DNA of 64,000 bases, from positions 42,083,652-42,147,651 of the forward strand of contig CM022665.1 in the NCBI GenBank assembly GCA_012295275.1, given 5' to 3'. A model generated the notes under the pieces. That model had not been told where the DNA came from. It saw only the letters and a program-made list of their open reading frames with translations, and did not search any database. Positions 1-11,478 of the stretch are shown here, in pieces (position 1 is the stretch's first letter; each line of letters opens with the position of its first letter). A program made the translations under genes and the position numbers. Source of the DNA: Chrysomallon squamiferum (taxonomy: Eukaryota > Mollusca > Gastropoda > Neomphalida > Peltospiridae).

Positions 1-123
1 GTAGTTATTTTTTTCACGTTATTATTTTTATCGACCTGTGTGTGTTTGTCTATGTGTGTCTGTGTGTGTGATTAAAGGAATATTTTAAAAAGGATTTATT
101 ATAATTTATATTATAGCTAAACA

Positions 124-1365
124 ATGAATCTACTGAACTTGCTGAACATTTTGTGTTTGCTGAGTATTTCAAGAATCTCTAACAGAACATCATCCACTGG
201 AACTACTATACTAGCAATAAAAACCGACGATGCAGCAGCAGTAAGATCTATAACAGACGTCGCTACAACAACAACAACAACGGCACAGAAAGTATTTATA
301 ACTACAACAGCAACAGAAACCGTATCAAAAACTGCATATCCAGTAGCTTCAGCAAAAGGGTCATCAGTAACATCAAAAAAGAAAGCAGCATCAGCAACTA
401 TATTATCATCACCAGTGCTGAATGTTGTAAAATCAACAACAACACCACCAACAACATCAACGTCAACGTCATCGACAGCTGACAATAACGCCTTCATGGA
501 AAAATTAATGCATGATCATCGTCAGTATTGCGGGCGAAAAGGGATCTGCAGTGGAAGTCGATATGACAGATGCCATCGATGTGAACCGTGTCAATGCGAC
601 GACATCTGCTCCTTGTACGACGACTGCTGCCCAGACGTCATGTCCGTCCGGACTAACGTCACCGGCAGCAGAAGTCAGCGTTTGCCACGGCAGTGCGTAA
701 GTGACGTCAGCAGAATGTACAGAGACAGGGACGACACAAATGTCACCATACGAGACGAGAAGAGGTACGTCATGGTGACGTCATGTCCGAGCGAGAAAAC
801 GTCACAGCTGTGCGCCGACTCGGTTGCTCTTCCTCCTGTAACATCAGCAGAAGACAACGTAACATTTCTCAACAAAGTCTGCGCGGAGTGTAACAACGTC
901 ACAGACTACGTACGTTGGTCTGTTAAAATAGACTGCACGGAACAGCGCAACTTCTCATTGTATCAGTCCAAGTCGCAGATAGTAAAGGAAGCTCTTAACG
1001 ACGAAGCCTGCATTGTCTACTACCGTCCTCCGAACGGGATTAATGCAAGACCGTGTTACTATGACGACACGTTAATATCCACGTGCAACGTCACGGGGTT
1101 GTGGACGCGCTATGACGCTTTCACTGAAAAAGCTTGTGCCGCGTTTTCCACGGTGAAAATTGTGGACGGCCAGAGCTACAGAAATCCTTTCTGCTTCCTG
1201 TGTAATTCAGACAATCTGAGAAAACTGCTTTTCAAATGCAGACGAAGGTCGAATGGCAAACCACTGGCCTTCTCGGCTCTTCTCGATTTCGGCGAAATCT
1301 TTCGACCAAGTGAAAAAGATCTCGCAGTAAAGTGTGACGAAGGTCACGTATATGACAAAGAAAAG
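124..1365 (+). CDS. Receptor exon 1: signal peptide, Thr-rich stalk, somatomedin B domain
   Basis: This exon is open for 414 codons from the ATG at 124 to the donor AAAAG|GTAATA at 1365/1366. Past the donor the frame runs into a GT microsatellite and stops at 1494, so the splice is needed. The low-complexity Thr stretches (residues about 45-65 and 103-116) look like an O-glycosylated linker. The somatomedin B cysteines are at residues 136-169. The remaining Cys-rich part (residues about 200-410) is not matched to a named domain. Confidence 0.8.
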
Positions 1366-1603
1366 GTAATAGCGCTATATATAGCGTTTTATTTTTCCAG
1401 CATATGTAAGATTGTTTGGACGTGTGTGTGTGTGTGTGTTTGTTTGTATGTGTGTAAGTTCTTTTTCAAGTATGTTTATTGGTACAGTGGATGACGGGTT
1501 TATTATTATTGTTGTTAAATGTTATTTTATCATCGTCATCATCATCATCATTAGCAGTAGTAGTAGCAGTAATTATTATTATTACTACTACTACTACTGC
1601 TAC

Positions 1604-1669
<66 letters not shown>

Positions 1670-3327
1670 AGGACAAATGTCGGGCTGTTACTTGTTCGCC
1701 AGGTAAACACTTGGTCAACATGGAGTGCAAAACAATCTTTACCATGTCTAAAGGACTTGGATACGAGATTTATTTCGGCGTTGTAAGTCGTGACGTCATC
1801 CCTCTCGCCGACTACGACGACCTTCTACACTGGCTTCCAAGAAGACTGGAAGCCTTCATAACGTACGAATGGTGTGATTCCGAAATTCAGGTGCGCGACA
1901 TTGTCGTGTCCTACAACACCACAGTTCAAAATGGAACCTGTTCCCAAGAGACTCAAAACTTTGGTCTGTACGCTCGCTTGTTTACCGTGCAGGACGTGAA
2001 TCAGGTCCAGTTCGAAGAGCGTCTGCTGTCTCTTAAGCGTGTTAACTTTAATTTGACCACTGAAAGCAGACAATTCGCTTTAGAAACGTACCCAAGTAGC
2101 GAGATGAGTCCCAAAGGAAGATTCACGAAAAGAACGGGATTTCGTAATCTTTCCTCGTGCGTTATAAGCGTTTCGCTGAATCTGAGTGTGTTCGATTCAG
2201 AAGGCCTGATGCAAACTAATCAGATGTATTACATACCAGTGTCGAATCTTCTGGAATGCCCGCAGATCGAACTGGATCCAGGTGAGTTCGCCGTGGACGC
2301 AGATAACCGGCTTAATCTTCGCTGGTTGAACCACTCTCTGGGTGAAGACGATTACGAAGAAACAGAACGTGGAACGGTTAAAATCTGTCTGAAACATTTC
2401 AAGACTGAAGGTTTGCGAGCACGAAAAGATGACGACATATTAGTCCTGGTATCCATGATTTGCACGGTTTTGTCACTGGCGTGTCTGTTTCTCACCTTCG
2501 CCACCTTCTGCTTGTTCAAACAATTACGTCAGATCCCCGGACAGAACAACATGAATCTCTGTCTGACGCTGTTTGCAGCACAACTTCTCTACCTGGTCGG
2601 GTCGGGTCAGACGTCGGTGAAAGGGGTGTGCGAGACCCTGGGTATATTCATCCACTACTTCTGGCTTGCCGCTTTCTGCTCCATGGCGGTCTGCTCGTTT
2701 CATATGTTCAGCGTGTTCACGACGCTGAGAAGTCGAGCGGACTCGAGCGATCGAAAACTGAAATTTCTCCAGTACACGATCTTTGTCTACGGCGTCCCTA
2801 TCATTGTCGTCATGGTCACGTTGATCATTCACCTCATCATCTCGAAGGGCAAGGAAATCGGCTACGGCGGAAACGTCTGCTACCTCTCTTCGCCGGCCGC
2901 TGTTGGTCTGGCGTTTGGCGTCCCCGTAGCAGCTGCCGTGGTTGTTAACGGCGTGTTCTTCTTCATGACGGTCAGGTCTATACGTCTGAGTCCCAAGCTG
3001 GCGAAGAACAAAGAGGACGAACAACAGATCTTTGTCTACGTGAAACTCTCCACGCTCACAGGCATCACTTGGATCATCGGCTTTGTTGCCATAGGGACCC
3101 AGATCAGAGCCATAGAATACGTGTTCGTCGTTATCAATGCCAGTCAGGGAGTCTTTCTTTTCCTCTCTTTTGTTTGCAACAGACGTATTTTCAAAATGTT
3201 CTCCCAGTGCTGCAGAGGAGACGAAAGAAAAGGAAGGAATTTTAACTACACCAAGGACAGCGATTCAAAATCGCAGACTAGGACAACGTTATTTTCCGTC
3301 TCGAATCCAGAAGTGGCAGCAGACTAG
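124..3327 (+). CDS. Somatomedin-B-containing methuselah-like (adhesion/secretin-type) 7TM receptor, full gene
   Basis: Two coding exons, 124-1365 and 1672-3327, join in phase 0 and give 965 residues. The first ATG starts a hydrophobic signal peptide (MNLLNLLNILCLLSI). Residues about 25-120 form a Thr/Ser/Ala-rich stalk. Residues about 136-172 form a somatomedin B domain (spaced Cys ending CQCDDIC...DCCPD). A Cys-rich ectodomain with several N-glycosylation sequons follows. Seven hydrophobic segments begin near residues 670, 708, 737, 782, 823, 870 and 894, and the cytoplasmic tail is short. The TM3 Cys and the TM6-TM7 pattern (LTGITWIIGF, then NASQGVFLFLSF) are typical of class B2/methuselah-like GPCRs. 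I see no GPS autoproteolysis motif before TM1. The gene is expected to be a plasma-membrane receptor; ligand and G protein are unknown. A possible intron acceptor at 115-116 means a 5' UTR exon could lie outside the window. Confidence 0.85.
1366..1671 (+). other. Receptor intron 1 made largely of microsatellite
   Basis: A 306-bp GT-AG intron. It contains a GT run (about 1421-1455) and a trinucleotide tract (about 1531-1667: ATC, TAG, then pure ATT). The tract runs directly into the acceptor, so the usual polypyrimidine tract is replaced by an ATT repeat. Confidence 0.75.
1672..3327 (+). CDS. Receptor exon 2: rest of ectodomain, 7TM and C-tail
   Basis: The exon starts after the acceptor TTACAG at 1671, which ends a pure ATT repeat. 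The first codons (DKCRAVTCSPGKHLVNMEC) continue the exon 1 frame. It ends at TAG 3325-3327. The whole 7TM bundle lies in this single exon, ahead of a tail ending SNPEVAAD. The last 570 bases (from 2758) are repeated at 5561-6130. Confidence 0.85.
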   Translation, partial: DKCRAVTCSPGKHLVNMECKTIFTMSKGLGYEIYFGVVSRDVIPLADYDDLLHWLPRRLEAFITYEWCDSEIQVRDIVVSYNTTVQNGTCSQETQNFGLYARLFTVQDVNQVQFEERLLSLKRVNFNLTTESRQFALETYPSSEMSPKGRFTKRTGFRNLSSCVISVSLNLSVFDSEGLMQTNQMYYIPVSNLLECPQIELDPGEFAVDADNRLNLRWLNHSLGEDDYEETERGTVKICLKHFKTEGLRARKDDDILVLVSMICTVLSLACLFLTFATFCLFKQLRQIPGQNNMNLCLTLFAAQLLYLVGSGQTSVKGVCETLGIFIHYFWLAAFCSMAVCSFHMFSVFTTLRSRADSSDRKLKFLQYTIFVYGVPIIVVMVTLIIHLIISKGKEIGYGGNVCYLSSPAAVGLAFGVPVAAAVVVNGVFFFMTVRSIRLSPKLAKNKEDEQQIFVYVKLSTLTGITWIIGFVAIGTQIRAIEYVFVVINASQGVFLFLSFVCNRRIFKMFSQCCRGDERKGRNFNYTKDSDSKSQTRTTLFSVSNPEVAAD

Positions 3328-5210
3328 ACTGACTAATGCACTGAGTTACAGTTCATTGTCAGTTGTCGATTAGAACCAGCTCTGTTTATCAACGGACCAA
3401 TCAGTGACTACAGATTGTCATTTAGCCAATGTGGTTTCATTTCCACTGATACAAGCTCTGTAGTCATGACAAAAAGTAGAAGTACTGCAATGAAAATTAC
3501 ACTGGAATAAAATATATGCAGATTATATTAATTATAAAACTGTATGCATATAGATGTAATCTATTTTAGAAATGTTACATAACCTATTAGTACTCGAAAC
3601 AAACAAATGATCACATATTCATAACGTCATGAACAACAAACAAACAGCCCTGACATTTATTGTATATAAATGATAATTCAGAACGTAAAAAAAATATTGA
3701 AACGTTTTAAAAAGATGACAGAGAAAAGACGACATATTACAAACCTGATGGGTACCTCAAATTGGAAGAATGAACCAACGTATCATTAAAACATCAGTAT
3801 TATAGAGTCAAGATATCTTTTCTGCAGCAGTCATTAGAACGGGTGTTTATATACGCTAAGTCAAATATCATGACTGCATGGTATGTTCCCATATCGTATC
3901 GATATATATTTCTTCTTTGTTTTCTGCTGCTTTTGTCTTTCAGTATGCTATGGCTGTTAACTATTTTCACCTTTGGTCACGAAACGATTTCATGATGACT
4001 GCTCTACCAAACAAGGACATGAGGTATATCATGCTGTTTGAAACTGAAAAAAAGACAAAAACCCATCATGGTCTTCTTCAGACAATAACTGCAAATATCG
4101 CGATCTGTTACCAGCAGATTTTTGTAACGCTTTCACACATCTGGTCGCACTTCAGATGGAAAACATACTTCGGAATGTAATAAAAACTTAAGGCCAATAC
4201 AGATAGTTTATAACATGTTCCTTGTGTTATCTTTAGACCATAGTACAAACAAAAAATATCGCTTCTTGTCAGCTATACATGTTTGCAGAACCCATGATTA
4301 TAAAATTTTGAATTTTTAAATAGTGTTCTGAGTTGTCATAAACAAAATGCTTGTTTGGCTGCTTTCTCAGAAAACAAAACTTAATACAGCTGAATATTAT
4401 GTTGATAAATATAGAGGTATTGTTAAGTATTTGTAAATAAATGTATTTATCGCTATGGTGTTATGTTTTTGTCAATAATATACGAATAAACAGATTTATG
4501 TGTGTGTGTCTGAAAAACAGAGGAGAAGATGCAGAGAAAGTTAAATAGATATGTAGACAAATAAACAGAGAAAAGAGGCAACAAAGTTAAATGCACACAC
4601 ACATAAACAGAGAGATCGGAGGGACAAAGGTAAAGAGATATATAAAGAAATAAACAGATTTTTTCTTCTTCTTTCAGTGCATAATTATAATTTTATTGAG
4701 AGAAAAAGAATGACATATTTAGAGAATAATTTAGCCATTATTATAGACAAAAAGGCCTGAGAGAAATATATTTGATCATTAATATTTTCAACTCCTCAGT
4801 TCGTGCAAAATAACACGTAACAATTTTTTTTTTTTTTTTTTTTTTAGGTCTGTACTTCGGAAATTAATTTACATTGTATTATTTATCATTTCGGGCCTGA
4901 TTAAAAAAAAAAAAAAACGTTAATGACGTCATCTTCCCTGAAAGGTCTCCGAATGTTTCACTACTTCAAATCACTGTCGTTATAATATATTTATTTATTT
5001 ATTTATTTATTTTAGCAAGCCTGCAGAAGTGTTGAAATAGTAACAAGGAAATAATTATGAATGATACTGCACTTCGAACATGTTGTATGAATTATGTTAG
5101 AGAAATCAAAAGTAAATAAAATAAATAAATTGAAAATAAAATTAAATATGCCAGAATACAATGTGTAGAAAAATACTAAATCACTTTAAATCAGTTTTGA
5201 AATATTACAG

Positions 5211-5299
<89 letters not shown>

Positions 5300-5560
5300 T
5301 GTGTTAACAACTGCATATAGGAACTGCTGATATAATGTATAAAATCAGTTTATAATTACACACAAAGAGATGAACACATTTATTTTCCAATACTTCTTGA
5401 TTGCTACTTTTATTTGACTGTATTATTTTGCCTCATAAATAAGTTATTTTACATTTAACAACTTAAAACACTATTTTACATATATTATATACAATTTAAA
5501 AATAGTATGTATGTATGTATGTATGTATGTATGTGTTGTTTTGCAGTTGACTTATAAAAC
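3328..5560. other. 3' flank of the receptor (copy A), no gene
   Basis: AT-rich sequence with poly-A and poly-T runs, a TTTA run (about 4987-5012), and the CT/GT and TATG repeats. A 100-codon frame at 3878-4180 has a counterpart in copy B, but the two diverge by frameshift at a poly-A run, so I read it as noncoding. Confidence 0.7.
3506..3511 (+). promoter_or_regulatory. Candidate polyadenylation signal of the receptor gene
   Basis: AATAAA lies 179 bases after the stop codon and is the first canonical hexamer downstream. It is conserved in the duplicated copy (6309-6314). Later AATAAA motifs exist in this AT-rich flank, so the real 3' end is not fixed by sequence alone. Confidence 0.4.
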
Positions 5561-6130
5561 CTGAAATTTCTCCAGTACACGATCTTTGTCTACGGCGTCC
5601 CTATCATTGTCGTCATGGTCACGTTGATCATTCACCTCATCATCTCGAAGGGCAAGGAAATCGGCTACGGCGGAAACGTCTGCTACCTCTCTTCGCCGGC
5701 CGCTGTTGGTCTGGCGTTTGGCGTCCCCGTAGCAGCTGCCGTGGTTGTTAACGGCGTGTTCTTCTTCATGACGGTCAGGTCTATACGTCTGAGTCCCAAG
5801 CTGGCGAAGAACAAAGAGGACGAACAACAGATCTTTGTCTACGTGAAACTCTCCACGCTCACAGGCATCACTTGGATCATCGGCTTTGTTGCCATAGGGA
5901 CCCAGATCAGAGCCATAGAATACGTGTTCGTCGTTATCAATGCCAGTCAGGGAGTCTTTCTTTTCCTCTCTTTTGTTTGCAACAGACGTATTTTCAAAAT
6001 GTTCTCCCAGTGCTGCAGAGGAGACGAAAGAAAAGGAAGGAATTTTAACTACACCAAGGACAGTGATTCAAAATCGCAGACTAGGACAACGTTATTTTCC
6101 GTCTCGAATCCAGAAATGACAGCAGACTAG
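5561..6130 (+). pseudogene. 5'-truncated receptor copy (TM4 to C-tail)
   Basis: This is an open frame of 189 codons equal to residues 777-965 of the receptor. The frame is intact to the TAG at 6128-6130. The only protein changes are near the C-terminus, where PEVAAD becomes PEMTAD. TM1-TM3 and the ectodomain are missing. An in-frame TAA lies just upstream at 5555-5557. The first ATG (5615) is inside TM4 and no signal peptide is available. An acceptor-like TTTTGCAG at 5546 cannot feed this frame because of that TAA. It is therefore most likely a truncated pseudogene, although the frame shows no decay. Confidence 0.8.
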
Positions 6131-7397
6131 ACTGACTAATGCACTGAGTTACAGTTCATTGTCAGTTGTCGGTTAGAACCATCTCTGTTTATCAACGGAC
6201 TAATCAGTGACTACAGATTGTCATTTAGCCAACGTGGTTTCATATCCACTGATATAAGCTCTGCAGTCATGACAAAAAGTAGATGTACTGCAATGAAAAT
6301 TACACTGGAATAAAATATATGCAGATTAATTATAAAACTGTATGCATATAAATGTAATCTATTTTAGAAATATTACAGAACCTATTAGAACTCGAAACAA
6401 ACAAAGGATCGCATATTCATAACGTCATGAACAACAAACAAACACCCCTGACATTTATTGTATATAAATGATACTTCAGAACGCAAAAAAAAAATTAAAA
6501 AAATCGTGAAACGTTTTAAAAAGATGACAGAGAAAAGACGACATATTACAAACCTGATGGATACCTCAAATTGGAAGAATGAACCAACGTATCATTAAAA
6601 CATCAGTATTATAGAGTCAAGATATCTTTTCTGCAGCAGTCATTAGAACGGGTGTTTATATACGCTAAGTCAAATATCATGACTGCATGGTATGTTCCCA
6701 TATCGTATCGATATATATTTCTTCTTTGTTTTCTGCTGCTTTTGTCTTTCAGTATGCTATGGCTGTTAACTATTTTCATCTTTGGCCACGAAACGCTTTC
6801 ATGATGACTGCTCTACCAAACAAGGACATGAGGTATATCATGCTGTTTGAACCAAAAAAAAAAAAAACATCATTGTCTTCTTCAGACAATAACTGCAAAT
6901 ATCGCGATTTGTTACCAGCAGATTTTTGTCACGCTTTCACACATCTGGCCACACTTCAGATGGACAACATACTTCGGAATGTAATAAAAACTTAAGGCCA
7001 ATACAGATAGTTTATAACACGTTCCTTGTGTTATCTTTAGACCATAGTACAAAAACAAAATATTGCTTCTTGTCAGCTATACATGTTTGCAGAACCTATG
7101 ATTATAAAATAATTTAATTTTTAAATAGTGTTCTGAGTTGTCATAAACAAAATACGTGTTTGGCTGCTTTCGCAGAAAACAAAAGTTAATACAGGTGAAT
7201 ATTATGTTGATAATTATAGAAGTATTGTTAAGTATTTGTAAATAAATGTATTTATCGCTATGGTGTTATGTTTTTGTCAATAATATACGAATAAACAGAT
7301 TTATGTGTGTGTGTCTGAAAAACAGAGCAAGAGATGCAGAGAAAGTTAAATAGATATGTAGTCAAATAAACAGAGAAAAGAGGCGACAAAGTTAAAT

Positions 7398-7440
<43 letters not shown>

Positions 7441-7971
7441 AACAAAGAGATCGGAGGGACAAAGGTAAAGATATATATAAAGAAATAAACAGATTTTTTC
7501 TTCTTCTTTCAGTGCATAATTATAATTTTATTGAGAGAAAAAGAATGACATGTTTAGAGAATAATTTAGCGATTATTATAGACAAAAAGGCCTGAGAGAA
7601 CTATATTTGATCATTAATATTTTCAACTCCAGCAGTTCGTGCAAAATAACACGTAACAATTTTTAAATTTTTTTTAGGTCTGTACTTCGGAAATTAATTT
7701 ACATTGTATTATTTATCATTTCGGGCCTGATTAAAAAAAAAAAAAACGTTAATGACGTCATCTTCCCTGAAAGGTCTCCGAATGTTTCACTACTTCAAAT
7801 CACTGTCGTTATAATATATTTATTTATTTATTTATTTATTTTAGCAAGCCTGCAGAAGTGTTGAAATAGTAACAAGGAAATAATTATGAATGATACTGCA
7901 CTTCGAACATGTTGTATGAATTACATGAATTACATTAATCACTTTAAATCAGTTTTAAAATATTACAGAAG

Positions 7972-8057
<86 letters not shown>

Positions 8058-8309
8058 TGTGTGTGTTAACAACTGCATATAGGAACTGCTGTTATAATGT
8101 ATAAAATCAGTTTATAATTACACACAAAGAGATGAACACATTTATTTTCCAATACTTCTTGATTGCTACTTTTATTTGCCTCATAAACAAGTTATTTTAC
8201 ATCTAACAACTTACAACACTATTTTACATATATTATATACAATTTAAAAATAGTATGTATGTATATATGTATGTATGTACGTATGTATGTATTGTTTTGC
8301 AGTTGACTT
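5561..8309 (+). repeat. Tandem segmental duplication, right copy (B)
   Basis: This is a direct repeat of 2758-5560 with a constant offset of 2803 through the coding part. Differences include a CA-repeat expansion at 7400-7438, loss of a short poly-T and an 80-bp stretch, and different CT/GT lengths (7973-8067). It ends at the shared motif GCAGTTGACTT (about 8299-8309). After that the sequence is unique. Confidence 0.9.
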
Positions 8310-9749
8310 CCAAAACCTTCGCAACTTTCTATCAAGACACACAATTTTAGCAGCACAAAAAAAAAAAAACATCGCAAGTCCGTTATTTGCAGTTATCTCC
8401 CTTCGACCACCTAACATTAACTGCATGGAAACTTTCAAAGAAACAGTGATCGGTGAACAACTTCATGTATAAAAGTGCTTACGTGAAATACAAACACTCA
8501 TATATTATTTACGTGTTGTACCTAAGATGAACAGTCCCCCAGGACAGCTCATTTTCAAGTATGAGTAATCCCGTATTACCCACCCTGAGGTGGGGGTGTC
8601 ATCACTCACCAGGTGACTCACTGTCGCTGCATTTAAGGTACAGTTTATTAAAATAATAAAATGCACATGAGATTATTAAAAATAATTTACTTTGGTAAGG
8701 TATAATTAATAAAGATTTTGATTTTCTTTCAATAAAGGATAATAACAGTTATGATAAAAAACTTACTATCTAAACTATATATAATGTTAGTATTGTTAGT
8801 AATAAATATTATTATTATTCGTAAAGAAGGCAGACACAGTAGTGTTGTTTTTAAAATCATTTTTATTTCAATTAATTGTTTACAGAAAATAGTAAAAAAA
8901 CAAACGAAAAAGAGCTTTGAAATCGTTTTTATGTCATTGTTTACAGAAAATATTAAAAACAAATAAAAAAGACAATAATTTAAAAAATCATGTTTATTTC
9001 GTTTATTAATACAGAAATTATTTACTTGTTTATTAAATGTGTCCGGTGTGTTGCATAATACCGATTTTGTTGACGTGAACGTTGTGGACGTTGTTGATAA
9101 GAATTGCGGTTGCAACTGGACTATAAATGAAAAAAAGACTTCGTAAATACATACAGAGATATGAATAAGAGTTAAAGATATTATCTGTATTTAAATTAAC
9201 ATGTATTTATTTATTCATTCATTTTTTCCACTGGAATCAGCCTTAAAGGCAGGCTATCGGAAACAATAACATGAATATCATTATAATTTTTTATATTTTT
9301 AATAATATAAATTTTTAATAAATTATATATTAAGAGTAACTTGTTGCATGAAGAATGTACGACATATACAGTCATCAGCACATTAATATAAACAAAATTA
9401 CACGCACGCACGCACCCGCGCACACACACACACACACACACACACGTTAGACCTAACAGTGTCAACTACGTTAATATTTTTCTTATTATGTGTAATATAG
9501 AATATCTTGTGGATGTCGGATGAGCAGGTAGGGTGATTCTGTATCCAGCCTACACTGGCAAGACAGCTAGCTGTAGCAATGATTCAAGTATATAGGTATA
9601 CACATATATATATATTCCAAAATTGTTTTACAATACTAAATAATTATTAAAAACATAAATAAGTTTGTTTGTTTTGTTTATTAATCATTTTGTTGTTGTT
9701 TTTCTTTTTTCTTTTACTTTTTAAAAAAAAATGTCCTTGTTTTGGGGGG

Positions 9750-9812
<63 letters not shown>

Positions 9813-10015
9813 TTTACGGAAAATTAATTAAATAAATGAAAAATAAATAAATAAATAAATAAATAACAAAATATTTGGATTACCAAGATTATTGTAAGTT
9901 AAAGAAATGTTATTAAATATAATAAGCTATTTTAAACAAATTTTATTTGTTTTAAATTATTAATACAATTTACATTCCACTAAAATAAATTTTTTAAAAA
10001 AACAGCCAAGCAATA

Positions 10016-10384
10016 ACGTCATGTGTTGATGACGTCATCTTTCCTGCCTGAAATGTCTCTGAATGTTTTACTTTTAAGATCATTGTTGTTATAAAATGTG
10101 GTTTGATTTCATGTCTGTAGTAGTATTAGTATTAGTATTAACATCTGCATTTTATACACTAATCGAGTAGTTCTGTAATTATTTATCTTTGAGGATATCA
10201 TAACAAGTGCGCGATGTTACGACAGACAACGATTTCTTTCGTTTTATGTTACGATTTAGTCCAGTTCGAAGTATTTATTGTGACATACCTTTATTTATTT
10301 ATTTATTTATTTATTTATATTTAGTTGGTTTAACACAATTTTTTGAAACTGTAACAAGAACATAACTGGTCAGAGTTATAAATC

Positions 10385-10410
<26 letters not shown>
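10016..10410 (+). repeat. Third, diverged copy of the duplicated receptor 3' flank
   Basis: This matches copy A 4915-5220 and copy B 7742-7975 in order: GACGTCATCTT(T/C)CCTG, a GTCTC(T/C)GAATGTTT block, then GTTATAA. After an insert of about 170 bp it continues with a TTTA run, TTTAG, GAAAC/TAGTAACAAG-like sequence and a CT run. The collinearity argues for common descent. Confidence 0.55.
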
Positions 10411-10415
<5 letters not shown>

Positions 10416-10755
10416 TTGTACTCTGTCTTTACGTCTGTCTCTTTTGCCTTTTTTGCCCATTCTTTATCATTGTCAGACCATTTTCGGATGTGTCAAACTG
10501 TCAAATTCATTCAATTCGTGACGTATGAAAATACATACCATTTTGTCGGTTGCGAGATATAATTTGATGCATTTTTAACTTAAAACAATTGGCCATATGA
10601 CAAAAAAAAACACAGTAAATAAAATTTCAGAGAATTATTCGTCTTTTCAACTATCAAAATGTTTTGCAAGGAATTTAAAAAGTTTATAATGACATGGTTA
10701 AAAAATCTGAGGGCTAAAGAAAACTTTTAAATATAGACCGAATCAAACATTTTAT

Positions 10756-10886
<131 letters not shown>

Positions 10887-11264
10887 TATCAAAGAAATTA
10901 GGCCTAAACGAACAACAACTCTGCAAATTTAACGCAAATTACTAGGTGAAGCAATTTGTTTTAAATATTAGATATGTCAGTGTGTGGTTTCATATAAAGG
11001 TTAATATCATTACCTCCTATATTAAAATGATACATTAAATTCATTCGGCAACACTATCAAATGATTATCTGAGTTTTTAATTCACAAAATTTCTCTCTGA
11101 TGAGAGTAATGATTTTAATGTTAATGTCGTGACTTTTCATGATTGTTATTAATGTTGGTTTTATCTGTCGTCGTTTTTTTTGTTTATTCTCGTTTTTATG
11201 CTTCAGTTTTAAATGCGTTTGTCGTGAAGGTAACTTGTAGAAGACGCATTCACAAAATGTGATG

Positions 11265-11335
11265 AGTGTCTTGTAGCTCAGTGGTTAGAATATTTGTCTA
11301 AGGGAGCTAAGCTGCAGGATAGATTATTCTTCATG
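11265..11335 (+). mobile_element. tRNA-like SINE head
   Basis: It contains GTAGCTCAGTGGTTAGAAT, a good A-box of a tRNA gene. About 35 bases later a degenerate B-box-like GCAGGATAGATTAT follows. The cloverleaf cannot be completed, so it is not a functional tRNA. It is best read as a decayed tRNA-derived SINE. Confidence 0.4.
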
Positions 11336-11446
11336 GTTTAATTTTAAAGCTATTCCTCTTTTATCTAGTACCAGACATAGCCTACATTATGTCAACGATA
11401 TTGTTTCCTGTCTATGAAGAACAATCTACGTCAGTGATTTATTATT

Positions 11447-11478
<32 letters not shown>

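Larger units (their letters stand above)
2758..5560 (+). repeat. Tandem segmental duplication, left copy (A)
   Basis: This unit begins inside TM4 of the receptor exon and runs through the 3' flank to a TATG repeat and the motif GTTTTGCAGTTGACTT. It is followed directly by copy B in the same orientation. It contains the 3' part of the receptor CDS, the UTR, a poly-T run at 4824-4846 that is largely absent from B, and a CT/GT compound microsatellite (5214-5304). Confidence 0.9.

Noticed and set aside
2380-2440. GPS autoproteolysis site of adhesion GPCRs before TM1
   Set aside because: The segment before TM1 (KICLKHFKTEGL) lacks the Cys/Trp pattern and the HL-T/S cleavage site.
2524-3024. 166-codon minus-strand frame across the 7TM exon (and its repeat at 5552-5827)
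   Set aside because: It is the antisense shadow of the receptor coding sequence. Composition is Arg/Asp-rich with no recognisable domain, and it repeats only because the exon is duplicated.
3878-4180. 100-codon frame present in both duplicate copies (also 6687-6995)
   Set aside because: The two versions lose frame relative to each other at a poly-A run, and differences fall at all codon positions. This fits noncoding DNA.
11265-11335. Functional tRNA gene
   Set aside because: Only the A-box is good. The B-box is degenerate and no anticodon or acceptor stem pairs up.
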